Shown: in pieces, positions 1 through 9,031 of the stretch | Numbering within the stretch: the first letter of the stretch is position 1 | How the letters are laid out: every line of letters begins with the position of its first letter | NCBI GenBank assembly: GCA_045631905.1 | Contig: JAZQVO010000016.1 | Coordinates: 1-40,400 of the forward strand | Length of the DNA stretch: 40,400 bases | DNA from: HGM04593 sp045631905 | GTDB taxonomy: Bacteria > Bacteroidota > Bacteroidia > Bacteroidales > Bacteroidaceae | Direction: 5' to 3' | Notes under the pieces: model-generated | What the model was told of the DNA's origin: nothing | The model's input: the letters and a program-made list of their open reading frames with translations, nothing else | The model's database searches: none | Program-made: the position numbers and the translations under genes

Positions 1-17
1 AACTCGCTTGGCGGCGC

Positions 18-36
18 AAAATGGCAAGCCATTTTT
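18..36 (+). terminator. Possible intrinsic terminator at window start
   Basis: AAAATGGC and GCCATTTT form an 8-bp stem around an AA loop, and the second arm runs into a T5 tract. It could end a gene lying left of the window on the + strand. The short loop and AT-rich arms make this tentative. Apart from this hairpin and the malQ terminator I see nothing in bases 1-264. Confidence 0.35.
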
Positions 37-200
37 CTTACCTGACGCTCAAACAGTCCTCCACTTTTCCCAAAAATACTGACGCTCGTTTTTCTAAAAG
101 CTTTAATGCGCATCAATGAACAACCTTATGATTACAAAGCATACCGCAAGCAAAGGTAATCTCCAAAAAAACACCGGCACCGTAAAAAGCAGAGCAAATG

Positions 201-231
201 AGAAGAAAAGCGGGTGGCACAAGCCACCCGC
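201..231 (-). terminator. Intrinsic terminator of malQ
   Basis: GCGGGTGGC (210-218) and GCCACCCGC (223-231) form a perfect 9-bp GC-rich stem with a 4-base loop. Read on the - strand the hairpin is followed by TTTTCTTCT. It lies about 35 bases past the malQ stop and is a standard rho-independent terminator. Confidence 0.8.
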
Positions 232-264
232 ATAAACAAAGCAAAAAACTTTACTTAAACACCA

Positions 265-2961
265 TTAACAAGCACCGCGACCCGAAGCAACAATCATAGA
301 ACGCAGAGTATCGTTAAACGCACGCTCCTCAATCATCTCCTCTATCGCTATATGCATGCGGTAGTTCCACATGTGGTCGCGGTTCGAGGGAACATTTATG
401 CGTTCCGCCTCGGGGTCGTTCAAACGCAGACGCTCGTCCATAGCCATGAGATCCTGCCATGCAAAGAGAGCAAACGCTGACGGCGAGTGCAAGTGTTGCT
501 CAATAATAGCTTTTGCAACAGCACCCGTCATCTCGTCAGGAGCCTCACCCTCGAAACCAAGCTCGGAATTATAAAACTGTGAGGTGAGGGCTCTATCCTC
601 GCGCCACCAACCGCGCAAAGTACTCATATCGTGTGTAGAGGGGGTTGCCACCGATAAATAGGGATAGTACTCAGGGCGAGCAAATGTCTCGCCAAAAATC
701 TTGGGCATACGTTGAATCTCGAGAGAGAGTATTTGAAGGTTCTTCATAACCCAAGGCACACAAGCCGGAATCATACCAAGGTCCTCGCCACATGCTGTCA
801 TGGAGGTAGACTGCAAAACAGGTGCCAGCTTGCGCATACCCTCTTCGAACCAATGCATTGTGTGGCGGTTGTAGAAATAATCCTCGTATATGCGGTCGTA
901 GAGACGACGTTGCTCTTGTGACAGCTGTGTATAGGCGGCTGTATCGTGACCGAGGATACGTGGAACAAATTTGTTTTCCTCCTTTATGTCGCGCATGAAA
1001 AGCACATCGCCATAAAGATTCAAAAGGCTCTTTTTAAGCTCTTCGGGGAATGTTTCACCACACTTGTCGTAAATCTCATAGGCCAAGGCCGATGCACCCT
1101 TGATATACTCTTTGAAGAGATAGGTGCCACCCGGCTGTTCGTCGAAGAAAAGAGCGAGCAACTGCTCGACATAGCCGGGGAAGAGCTTACAGAGCATCTC
1201 TTTTGTGATGTATGGCACGAGGTGCTCACGTTCATTAAACTCGAAGCCTGCAAGAGCAAGCTCCTCTCGGCTCAACGGCATATTGGGCGAGAAACAGCCC
1301 GACAAACCGCTTACCGAGGTGTGAGGAATCTCCCAAATGCGGAAGAAGCCAAGCACATGATCGATGCGGTAGGCATCGAAAAATTTCGACATATATTGCA
1401 GACGACGACGCCACCAAGCATAACCGTCGAGCGACATAACCTCCCAGTTATAGGTGGGGAAACCCCAATTTTGACCATCGGCCGAGAACATGTCGGGCGG
1501 CGCACCTGCCGACACCTGCAAATTAAACTGCGAGCTCTCGCACCACACATCGACACCATTTGGAGCAACACCTATGGGTATATCGCCTTTGAGAGCAACA
1601 CCTATCGAGTTGGCATATTCATGAGCTTCGCACAGCTGGCTGTATAGGAGATACTGCACAAGCGAGTGAAACTCTATCTCGCGAGCAGCCTCGGGATACT
1701 CGGCAAGCAGTTCGCGCTCGGTATCCTCGTTGTAATAACGATATTTACCCCAGTCCCAGATGCAACGACGCAAGCGTGTGGTGAGGAAGCGGAACATTGC
1801 ATAGGGTTTGAGCCAACGCTCCTGCTCTTGCACGAAACGCAGGCACCCCTCGCTTGCAAGCAACCCACTACCCTGCTCCAAAAAGAGGTCGTGGAGGTAT
1901 TTTATTTTCAACGCATAAACTTGCGAATATTGCACGGCAGGGGCATCGTTAAGCTCTTTGCGACGCTCCTCGTAGTATTTGTTGGCCTTTTCGCTGTTCA
2001 ACGAAGGCAAAGCCGACATATTCATATATATCGGGTTGAGAGCATACACCGAAACACAGTTGTAGGGATAAGAATCGCCGTCACCACCAAAAACAGTTGT
2101 GTCGTTCAAGGGAAGGAGCTGAAGAATATTCTGCCCTGTTGCCTTCAACCACTCGGCCATGAGCTTTATATCGCCAAAATCGCCTATACCCCACCCCTTG
2201 TGGGAACGCATGGAGAAGAGAGGCAACACCGTTCCTGCCAGACGTATATCGCGCATGGGAAAAACAACATGTGGCAGTGTGTAAGAGTAGGCTCTGCCAC
2301 CCTCGTCGCCGGGCAGGGATATGTAGCGATTGTCCCCCGGCTCCCAACACACCTCGCCACCGGCTGTGAGCTTTATTATTTTAAATTGTACAGCCGATAT
2401 ATTCTCGACATCGACGGTTACACGCCACAAATTGGACTCAACCTGTTGCATGACAGGAGCCGACGAGGGGTTCCACATGCCAAGCACGGGGAGGTCGCCA
2501 CAAACAGCAACCTTCTCACCCTTATTCACACCCATTACATAGAGCGTGATGGTGAGACTGCGGTTATACCAATTTACAAGAGGTTGCTCAACAGGGTATG
2601 CACCGCTGTCGAAGAAACGGAAGAGGTTGGTCTGTGTATAATTGCCTACAGGGGAGTCCAGCCACATGTCGCTGACATAATAGGAGTTATTCACACAGTT
2701 CAACGACAATTTGTGAGGCGTCACAGCCCACTCGTTACGAGCCACCTTTGTGCCACGCATAAGACGGTAGCCATAGGACAAAGAGGTGGCCTCGGCAGGT
2801 ACTTCGAACAAGATGTGCCAAATAGCCGAACCGCCACGCACCATCTCATGCGTCTCTTCCACATTTTCACAACCTATAACATAGGAGCAGACAACCTGCA
2901 TACGACAGTCGTCATCGGCTCTATATTGTATATTTAAACTTATATTTTTCATATAAAACAT
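265..2961 (-). CDS. malQ: 4-alpha-glucanotransferase (amylomaltase), CBM20-GH77
   Basis: Transfers alpha-1,4-glucan segments between maltooligosaccharides, releasing glucose, in cytosolic starch/maltodextrin or glycogen metabolism. The 898-residue protein is much longer than the roughly 500-700 residues of simple MalQ. The extra N-terminal part (about 1-235) contains starch-binding CBM20-like sequence; GDLPVLGMWNP near 155-164 is the typical CBM20 signature, and a second, weaker copy may lie before it. The GH77 barrel follows from about 245. Catalytic candidates are visible: nucleophile D534 in DAYRIDH, acid/base E726 in GEDLG, and D778 in THDMS. No signal peptide is seen, which fits a cytosolic enzyme. 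Translation could begin at either of two nearby ATGs (2961 or 2952). The gene stands alone, divergent from leuA, and is followed by a strong terminator. This CBM20-GH77 form is known from plants and Bacteroidota. Confidence 0.93.
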   Translation of the reverse strand: MFYMKNISLNIQYRADDDCRMQVVCSYVIGCENVEETHEMVRGGSAIWHILFEVPAEATSLSYGYRLMRGTKVARNEWAVTPHKLSLNCVNNSYYVSDMWLDSPVGNYTQTNLFRFFDSGAYPVEQPLVNWYNRSLTITLYVMGVNKGEKVAVCGDLPVLGMWNPSSAPVMQQVESNLWRVTVDVENISAVQFKIIKLTAGGEVCWEPGDNRYISLPGDEGGRAYSYTLPHVVFPMRDIRLAGTVLPLFSMRSHKGWGIGDFGDIKLMAEWLKATGQNILQLLPLNDTTVFGGDGDSYPYNCVSVYALNPIYMNMSALPSLNSEKANKYYEERRKELNDAPAVQYSQVYALKIKYLHDLFLEQGSGLLASEGCLRFVQEQERWLKPYAMFRFLTTRLRRCIWDWGKYRYYNEDTERELLAEYPEAAREIEFHSLVQYLLYSQLCEAHEYANSIGVALKGDIPIGVAPNGVDVWCESSQFNLQVSAGAPPDMFSADGQNWGFPTYNWEVMSLDGYAWWRRRLQYMSKFFDAYRIDHVLGFFRIWEIPHTSVSGLSGCFSPNMPLSREELALAGFEFNEREHLVPYITKEMLCKLFPGYVEQLLALFFDEQPGGTYLFKEYIKGASALAYEIYDKCGETFPEELKKSLLNLYGDVLFMRDIKEENKFVPRILGHDTAAYTQLSQEQRRLYDRIYEDYFYNRHTMHWFEEGMRKLAPVLQSTSMTACGEDLGMIPACVPWVMKNLQILSLEIQRMPKIFGETFARPEYYPYLSVATPSTHDMSTLRGWWREDRALTSQFYNSELGFEGEAPDEMTGAVAKAIIEQHLHSPSAFALFAWQDLMAMDERLRLNDPEAERINVPSNRDHMWNYRMHIAIEEMIEERAFNDTLRSMIVASGRGAC

Positions 2962-3105
2962 TATTTAACATGCGAAAATACAAAAAAATATCAATGATGA
3001 ACAATTATATAGCATTTTGTAACCATAGAAGCTGTTTTTAGTTATTTTTAAAATATTTACTCGTAAATAGATGCACCTTTTTTTAGTTTTATAAAAATAA
3101 AAAAC

Positions 3106-3113
3106 TATTTTTG
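3106..3113 (+). promoter_or_regulatory. Probable leuA operon promoter (-7 element)
   Basis: TATTTTTG matches the Bacteroidota -7 consensus TAnnTTTG and lies about 130 bases before leuA, leaving a long untranslated leader. No TTTG lies at the usual spacing upstream, only TTAG, so the -33 box is weak. Confidence 0.5.
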
Positions 3114-3136
3114 CAAATTAGAAATTGTGTAAAAGC

Positions 3137-3220
3137 CACAAACATGTGCTTGTGAATAGATATCGCACACTTGGCGAAGCACAATTTTTGGTAGCCTCCG
3201 CACACAAAAGGAGGTTTTTA
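3137..3220 (+). promoter_or_regulatory. Candidate leuA leader attenuator
   Basis: The leader holds mutually exclusive hairpins. CACAA (3137-3141) can pair with TTGTG (3150-3154). TGTGCTT (3145-3151) overlaps that arm and can instead pair with AAGCACA (3177-3183). A terminator-like hairpin follows, AGCCTCC (3193-3199) with GGAGGTT (3210-3216), running into TTTTTA. A start-stop unit Met-Cys-Leu-stop begins at 3144. A second frame, GTG 3146 to a TGA overlapping the leuA ATG, has 6 Leu codons in 33. Attenuation of leucine operons by leader peptides is well known in other bacteria; its use here is inference. Confidence 0.35.
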
Positions 3221-3243
3221 TTAATTAAAAAAAGTTTAAAAAA

Positions 3244-4740
3244 ATGAGCGATAGATTATTTATTTTCGACACCACCCTGCGCGACGGCGAGCAGGTTCCC
3301 GGTTGCCAGCTGAACACAGTTGAAAAAATTCAGGTAGCAAAGCAGTTGGAACAGTTGGGTGTTGATGTCATAGAGGCAGGTTTTCCCATATCGAGCCCGG
3401 GAGATTTTAATTCGGTGAGAGAGATATCAAAGGCTGTTACATGGCCCACTATTTGTGCACTGACACGCGGTGTAGAGAAAGACATCGATGTTGCTGTTGA
3501 TGCACTTAAATTTGCAAAGCGCAAACGTATACACACAGGTATAGGCACATCGGACTCTCACATACAGTATAAATTCCGTTCAACACGCGAAGAGATTATA
3601 GAGCGTGCGGTAGCGGCGGTAAAATATGCAAAGCGTTATGTCGAGGATATTGAGTTCTATGCCGAAGACGCAGGACGCACCGACAACGAGTATCTTGCCC
3701 GCGTGGTAGAGGCTGTGATAAAAGCAGGTGCAACGGTTGTAAATATCCCCGACACAACAGGTTACTGCCTACCCTCGGAGTATGGTGCAAAGATTAAATA
3801 CCTCATGGAGCATGTCGATGGCATTCACAATGCAATAATATCGACACACTGCCACAACGACCTGGGCATGGCAACAGCAAACACCCTTTCGGGTGTGATT
3901 AACGGAGCACGTCAGGTTGAGGTAACAATAAACGGTATAGGAGAGAGAGCCGGTAACACCTCGCTCGAAGAGATTGTGATGATTACCAAGTGCCACCCCT
4001 CGTTGAAGGTGGAGACCAACATAAACACACAAAAGATATTCCCCACAAGCCGTATGATATCGAGCCTTATGAACATGCCTGTTCAAGCAAACAAGGCTAT
4101 TGTGGGACGCAACGCTTTTGCACACTCGTCGGGTATTCACCAAGATGGCGTGTTGAAAGATGTTAGCACATACGAGATTATGAACCCCAAAGATGTTGGT
4201 ATCGACGACAACTCGATAGTACTCACAGCCCGTAGCGGACGCGCCGCACTCAAATATCGCTTGAACGTGCTCGGCATAACACTCGAAGACGACAAGCTGA
4301 ACGAGGTTTACGAGCAGTTCCTACGCCTTGCCGACAAGAAAAAAGAGATTCACGACGACGACATCTTGGTTCTTGCCGGTGCAGAGCGCAGCTCGAACAA
4401 AGGCATCAAACTCGACTATCTGCAAGTTACCACAGGCCTCAACATACGTTCGGTGGCCAGCATAGGCTTGCGCATAGCAGGTGAGCTGTTCGAGAGCGCG
4501 GCAACAGGTAACGGCCCCGTAGATGCCGCCATAAACGCACTCAAAAACATTATCCGTCGCGAGATGATAATTAAAGAGTTCACCATACAAGCAATAAGCA
4601 AAGGTAGCGACGACATGGGTAAAGTGCACATGCAGGTAGAGCACAACAACCATCTTTACTATGGTTTTGGTGCAAACACCGACATTGTGAGCGCATCGGT
4701 GGAGGCCTACATCGATTGTATAAACAAGTTCAACGAATAA
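3244..4740 (+). CDS. leuA: 2-isopropylmalate synthase
   Basis: Condenses acetyl-CoA with 2-oxoisovalerate, the committed step of leucine synthesis. The 498-residue length fits the LeuA type 1 group. The HMGL-like barrel starts at once: FDTTLRDGEQ carries R13 and D14, and THCHNDLG carries metal ligands H202 and H204. The segment near 225-245 (NGIGERAGNTSLEE) is the family signature. The last 120 or so residues form the C-terminal regulatory domain that binds leucine for feedback inhibition. It is the first gene of leuACDB, with only 9 bases to leuC, and sits behind a leader with attenuator-like hairpins. ATG at 3244 is in the normal position. The related homocitrate or citramalate synthases are less likely because leuCDB follow directly. 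Confidence 0.96.
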   Translation: MSDRLFIFDTTLRDGEQVPGCQLNTVEKIQVAKQLEQLGVDVIEAGFPISSPGDFNSVREISKAVTWPTICALTRGVEKDIDVAVDALKFAKRKRIHTGIGTSDSHIQYKFRSTREEIIERAVAAVKYAKRYVEDIEFYAEDAGRTDNEYLARVVEAVIKAGATVVNIPDTTGYCLPSEYGAKIKYLMEHVDGIHNAIISTHCHNDLGMATANTLSGVINGARQVEVTINGIGERAGNTSLEEIVMITKCHPSLKVETNINTQKIFPTSRMISSLMNMPVQANKAIVGRNAFAHSSGIHQDGVLKDVSTYEIMNPKDVGIDDNSIVLTARSGRAALKYRLNVLGITLEDDKLNEVYEQFLRLADKKKEIHDDDILVLAGAERSSNKGIKLDYLQVTTGLNIRSVASIGLRIAGELFESAATGNGPVDAAINALKNIIRREMIIKEFTIQAISKGSDDMGKVHMQVEHNNHLYYGFGANTDIVSASVEAYIDCINKFNE

Positions 4741-4749
4741 AGAAAAACG

Positions 4750-6144
4750 ATGAACACACTTTTCGACAAAATTTGGGACGCCCACGTTGTACAGAAAGTA
4801 GAGGACGGCCCCACACAATTATATATCGACCGTTTGTATTGCCACGAGGTTACATCGCCCCAAGCATTCGACGAGTTACGCAGCAGAGGCATCGGGTGCT
4901 TGCGCCCCGACAAAATATTCTGCATGCCCGACCACAACATACCCACAAAAGACCAGGACAAGCCCATAGCCGACGAGGTGTCGCGCAACCAAGTGGACAC
5001 GCTCACCAAGAACGCAACACAATTTGGGCTCAGCTACTGGGGTATGAAACACCCCAACAACGGTATCATACACGTTGTGGGCCCCGAGCAAGGACTTACA
5101 CTCCCCGGCATGACCATAGTGTGTGGCGACTCACACACATCGACACATGGTGCCATGGGAGCAGTAGCGTTCGGTATCGGCACAAGCGAGGTGGGCATGG
5201 TGATGGCTTCGCAGTGCATTCTGCAACAGAAGCCCAAGGCTATGCGCATAAACATAGAGGGCAAGGCCGGCAAAGGAGTGACAGCAAAGGATATAGCACT
5301 ATACATAATGTCGCAAATGACAACAAGCGGTGCTACGGGATATTTTGTGGAATATGCAGGCGAGGCTATACGCGCGTTGAGCATGGAGAGCCGTCTCACA
5401 CTCTGCAACCTATCGATTGAGATGGGAGCACGCGGTGGCATGGTCGCACCCGATGACACCACCTTCGAATACATAAAAGGCCGTCCCTACGCCCCCAAAG
5501 GCGAAGAGTGGGAAAAAGCCGTCGCCTACTGGAAAACCCTCAAAAGCGACGACGATGCTGTATTCGACATGGAATACACCTTCCGTGCCGAAGATATAGA
5601 GCCACGCATAACATATGGCACCAACCCCGGCATGGGTATTGGTATAACAGAGTGCATACCCACCGAAGACACCATAGAGGAGGTGGGACGTGCGTCGTTC
5701 CTCAAATCGCTCGACTACATGGGATTCAAGCCCGGAGAAAAGCTCTTGGGGCACCACATAGATTATGTATTTGTGGGTAGCTGTACCAACGGCCGAATAG
5801 AAGATTTCAGAGCCTTTGCACAGATTGTGAAAGGCAAGAAAAAGGCCGAGGGTGTAACAGCATGGATTGTGCCCGGCTCGTGGAGCGTTGCACGACAAAT
5901 TGAGGCCGAAGGCATAGACAAGGTTCTTGCAGAGGCAGGGTTCGAGATTCGTGAGCCCGGTTGCTCGGCATGCCTTGCCATGAACGAGGACAAAGTGCCC
6001 GCCGGTAAGTATTGCGTATCGACAAGCAACCGCAACTTCGAAGGCCGTCAAGGCCCCGGCTCACACACTATTTTGGCAAGCCCATATGTAGCTGCCGCGG
6101 CCGCCGTGACAGGCGTGATAACCGACCCACGCGAGTTGCTATAA
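4750..6144 (+). CDS. leuC: 3-isopropylmalate dehydratase, large subunit
   Basis: With LeuD it isomerises 2-isopropylmalate to 3-isopropylmalate. It belongs to the aconitase superfamily and carries a [4Fe-4S] cluster. The three cluster cysteines are visible: C345 in VGSCTNGR, and C405 and C408 in PGCSACLA. GDSHTSTHGAMG near 126-137 is a further family signature. At 464 residues it matches the bacterial two-subunit LeuC (about 466 in E. coli). It is co-directional and tightly spaced between leuA (9 bases) and leuD (22 bases), so one transcript is expected. Confidence 0.96.
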   Translation: MNTLFDKIWDAHVVQKVEDGPTQLYIDRLYCHEVTSPQAFDELRSRGIGCLRPDKIFCMPDHNIPTKDQDKPIADEVSRNQVDTLTKNATQFGLSYWGMKHPNNGIIHVVGPEQGLTLPGMTIVCGDSHTSTHGAMGAVAFGIGTSEVGMVMASQCILQQKPKAMRINIEGKAGKGVTAKDIALYIMSQMTTSGATGYFVEYAGEAIRALSMESRLTLCNLSIEMGARGGMVAPDDTTFEYIKGRPYAPKGEEWEKAVAYWKTLKSDDDAVFDMEYTFRAEDIEPRITYGTNPGMGIGITECIPTEDTIEEVGRASFLKSLDYMGFKPGEKLLGHHIDYVFVGSCTNGRIEDFRAFAQIVKGKKKAEGVTAWIVPGSWSVARQIEAEGIDKVLAEAGFEIREPGCSACLAMNEDKVPAGKYCVSTSNRNFEGRQGPGSHTILASPYVAAAAAVTGVITDPRELL

Positions 6145-6166
6145 ACCTTTTTAAAGCAGAAGAAAG

Positions 6167-6766
6167 ATGAAAAAAGAAAAATTCAGCATACTTACCGACA
6201 GTTGTATCCCCCTGCCTTTGGAGAATATCGACACCGACCAGATTGTGCCCGCACGCTTCCTGAAAGCAACCACACGCGAAGGCTTCGGCGAGAACCTCTT
6301 CCGCGACTGGCGTTTCGACAAGGAGGGTAACAAAATAGAGAGCTTTGTAATGAACAACCCCAAGTACAGCGGTAAGATTCTTGTTGCAGGCAAGAACTTC
6401 GGTTGCGGTTCGAGCCGCGAGCACGCAGCATGGGCCATCGCCGACTACGGGTTCAGGGTTGTTGTTTCGAGCTTTTTTGCCGATATTCACAAAAACAACG
6501 AGCTCAACAACTTTGTGCTCCCCGTGGTAGTGAGCGAGGAGTTTTTGAAAGAGCTGTTTGCCTCTATCGACACCAACCCCGCGACACAGGTGACCGTGAA
6601 CCTGCCCGAACAGACAATTACCAACAATGCCACAGGCAAAAGCGAAACATTTGAGATAAACGGCTACAAGAAGCACTGTCTCATGAACGGCCTCGACGAC
6701 ATTGATTTTCTGCTGAGCAACAAGGATAAGATTGAGGCTTGGGAGAGTAATGCAAACAACAGATAA
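6167..6766 (+). CDS. leuD: 3-isopropylmalate dehydratase, small subunit
   Basis: This is the swivel-domain subunit that completes the LeuCD isomerase active site. NIDTDQIVPARFL near residues 20-32 and KNFGCGSSREHA near 73-84 are the diagnostic LeuD motifs. Its 199 residues match the 200-residue proteobacterial form rather than the shorter 160-170-residue archaeal form. It starts 22 bases after leuC and precedes leuB by 35 bases. Confidence 0.95.
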   Translation: MKKEKFSILTDSCIPLPLENIDTDQIVPARFLKATTREGFGENLFRDWRFDKEGNKIESFVMNNPKYSGKILVAGKNFGCGSSREHAAWAIADYGFRVVVSSFFADIHKNNELNNFVLPVVVSEEFLKELFASIDTNPATQVTVNLPEQTITNNATGKSETFEINGYKKHCLMNGLDDIDFLLSNKDKIEAWESNANNR

Positions 6767-6801
6767 ATATACCCCACAAGGGAAAACAAAGAATATAGAA
6801 C

Positions 6802-7875
6802 ATGAATTTCAATATAGCTGTATTGCCCGGTGACGGCATAGGACCCGAAATTATAGCACAGGCCCTCGAAGTCACAAAAGCCGTTTGCGACAAATTCGGG
6901 CACACACTCAATTACAAAACAGGGTTGGTAGGCGCATGCGCCATAGACGCAACAGGCAACCCCTACCCCGACGAGACACACGAACTCTGCATGCAGAGCG
7001 ATGCCATACTTTTTGGTGCGGTGGGCGACCTTAGATTCGACAACAACCCCAATGCCAAAGTACGCCCCGAGCAAGGCCTGCTTGCCATGCGCAAGAAACT
7101 CGGATTGTATGCAAACCTGCGCCCCGTAACCACATTCGAGGCCCTCATCGACAAGTCGCCTCTGCGCACCGACATAGTAAAAGGCACCGACTTTATGTGT
7201 ATACGCGAGCTCACAGGCGGTCTCTACTTTGGTCGTCCCCAAGGACGTAGCGAGGACGGCAAGGTGGCATACGACACCTGCGTTTACTCACGCGAAGAGA
7301 TTGAGCGCATAGTAAAACTCGCCTACGAGTATGCCATGAAGCGCAACAAAAAAGTTACCGTAATTGACAAGGCAAACGTCCTTGCCACATCGCGTCTGTG
7401 GCGCGAGGTTGCCAAAGAGATAGCACTCCAATACCCCGAGGTGGAGACAGAATTTATGTTTGTAGACAACGCCGCAATGCGTCTCATACAGTGGCCCACA
7501 TCGTTCGATGTGATGGTGACCGAAAACATGTTCGGCGACATTCTCACAGACGAGGGCTCTGTGATAACAGGCTCACTTGGTCTTTTACCTTCGGCATCGG
7601 TAGGTGTGCACACATCGCTTTTCGAGCCCATACACGGTTCGTGGCCCCAAGCGGCAGGCAAGAACATCGCCAACCCCCTTGCAACCATCTTGTCGGCGGC
7701 TATGATGTTCGAGTACGCCTTCGGTCTCATGGAGGAGGGCAAGCTCATACGCGAAGCCGTAAACGCTTCGATGGAGGCACATGTGAGAACACCCGACATT
7801 CAGGTAGAGGGTGGCAAGGAGTACGGCACGAAAGAGGTCGGCAGTTGGATTGTCGATTATATAAAAAACAAATAA
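6802..7875 (+). CDS. leuB: 3-isopropylmalate dehydrogenase
   Basis: Oxidatively decarboxylates 3-isopropylmalate with NAD+ to 2-oxoisocaproate, the third step of leucine synthesis. Features of the isocitrate/isopropylmalate dehydrogenase family are clear: N-terminal LPGDGIGPEI, the substrate-binding LGLYANLRPV, the signature around MVTENMFGDILTDEGS (about 235-250), and HGSWPQAAGKNIANP. Length (357) is normal. It closes leuACDB. I see no second synthase-like gene between leuD and leuB, although some Bacteroides relatives have one there. The next gene begins only one base after its stop. Confidence 0.96.
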   Translation: MNFNIAVLPGDGIGPEIIAQALEVTKAVCDKFGHTLNYKTGLVGACAIDATGNPYPDETHELCMQSDAILFGAVGDLRFDNNPNAKVRPEQGLLAMRKKLGLYANLRPVTTFEALIDKSPLRTDIVKGTDFMCIRELTGGLYFGRPQGRSEDGKVAYDTCVYSREEIERIVKLAYEYAMKRNKKVTVIDKANVLATSRLWREVAKEIALQYPEVETEFMFVDNAAMRLIQWPTSFDVMVTENMFGDILTDEGSVITGSLGLLPSASVGVHTSLFEPIHGSWPQAAGKNIANPLATILSAAMMFEYAFGLMEEGKLIREAVNASMEAHVRTPDIQVEGGKEYGTKEVGSWIVDYIKNK

Positions 7876-7876
7876 C

Positions 7877-9019
7877 GTGCCAAGCATAAGATTCTACATA
7901 AACATAATAGCGGTGATGTTGTTGCTTGCAACAACATCACATGCTGTATATGCAAAAACCGATACAAAGAAAAAACCGTTTACCGTGGTTATAGACCCGG
8001 GACACGGAGGCGTGGACCCCGGAGCACCCGGACGACGCTCGAAGGAGAAGGATATAAACCTCGACGTGTCTAAAATGCTTGCCGAAAAAATAGGCGACAA
8101 ATACCCCGAGGTAAAGATTATATTCACCCGTAAGACCGACGTGAAAATTCCGCTTGCGAAGCGTGCCACAATAGCCAACAACGCAAAAGCCGACCTGTTT
8201 ATATCGATTCACTCCAACTCGTCGAAGTCGCGCAGTGCTCATGGTTGCGAGACATTCACCCTTGGTTCGGGTAGCAGTGCCGAGGCAAAAGCCGCCGCCA
8301 TGTACGAGAACCAAGCTATCCTGTTGGAAGATAATTTCGAAGAGACATACATGGGTTTCAACCCAAACTCGAGCGAGAGCTACATAATATTCGAGTTGTT
8401 ACGCGGGCACGACATGGAGAAAAGCATCTCCCTGGCCGAGGCTGTGCAGAAAGGCATGGTCAAGCACACCAAGCTTGCCAACCGCGGAGTATCGTCGGGA
8501 GGTTTCCTTGTGCTACACAAAACAGTGATGCCAAGCATTCTTGTGGAGGTAGGGTTTATATCGAACGCCAACGAGGAGAAGTTCATATCGTCGAAGAGCG
8601 GACAACAGAAAATTGTAAACGGCATATTCGAAGGTTTTTCGAACTACTACGAGACCTACAAAAAAAACATAGACAAGCAAGCACAGACCACCACACCACA
8701 AACAACGGCAAAAGAGGTCTCTACGACCGATGTAACAGCAACAGATAACAAAAAGCCCGTTTTCAAGATTCAAATATTTGCAAGCGACAAGAAACTGAAA
8801 AGCAACGACAAGCGTTTGAAAGGTGTAAAGGCAAGCTACTACAAAGAGGGTGCCTGGTACAAATATACTTATGGCGAGACCAACGACTATGACGAAATAA
8901 GCCGTATGCGCAAAGAGATTGCCAAAAAATTCAGCGAGGCATTCATCGTCGCATTCATAGATGGCAAAAAAGTCAAGACCAAAGATGCCATAGATATTTA
9001 CAGGCAACAAAAAAAATAG
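7877..9019 (+). CDS. N-acetylmuramoyl-L-alanine amidase with SPOR-like tail
   Basis: Cleaves the bond between the glycan and the stem peptide of peptidoglycan in the periplasm. A hydrophobic signal segment spans about residues 5-26. The Amidase_3 domain (about 35-250) shows the zinc ligands H43 (DPGHGG), E57 and H112 (SIHSN), and the catalytic glutamate E224 in VEVGFISN. After a Thr-rich linker, residues about 285-370 resemble a SPOR-type domain that would direct the enzyme to denuded glycans at the septum. The GTG start at 7877 lies one base past leuB and gives the full signal peptide; an ATG at 7915 would leave only part of it. The gene may be read from the leu transcript. It is followed by an MCE gene 12 bases later, so a joint envelope role is likely. 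Confidence 0.9.
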   Translation: MPSIRFYINIIAVMLLLATTSHAVYAKTDTKKKPFTVVIDPGHGGVDPGAPGRRSKEKDINLDVSKMLAEKIGDKYPEVKIIFTRKTDVKIPLAKRATIANNAKADLFISIHSNSSKSRSAHGCETFTLGSGSSAEAKAAAMYENQAILLEDNFEETYMGFNPNSSESYIIFELLRGHDMEKSISLAEAVQKGMVKHTKLANRGVSSGGFLVLHKTVMPSILVEVGFISNANEEKFISSKSGQQKIVNGIFEGFSNYYETYKKNIDKQAQTTTPQTTAKEVSTTDVTATDNKKPVFKIQIFASDKKLKSNDKRLKGVKASYYKEGAWYKYTYGETNDYDEISRMRKEIAKKFSEAFIVAFIDGKKVKTKDAIDIYRQQKK

Positions 9020-9031
9020 CCAAAAAAAATC

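Noticed and set aside
1..110. Partial coding sequence entering from the left
   Set aside because: All three + frames meet stops within about 115 bases and show no family resemblance; the hairpin at 18-36 suggests a region past a gene end.
1666..2937. Long open frame on the + strand opposite malQ (423 codons)
   Set aside because: It lies wholly antisense to a well-conserved GH77 gene, its protein resembles no family, and it reflects the codon bias of malQ.
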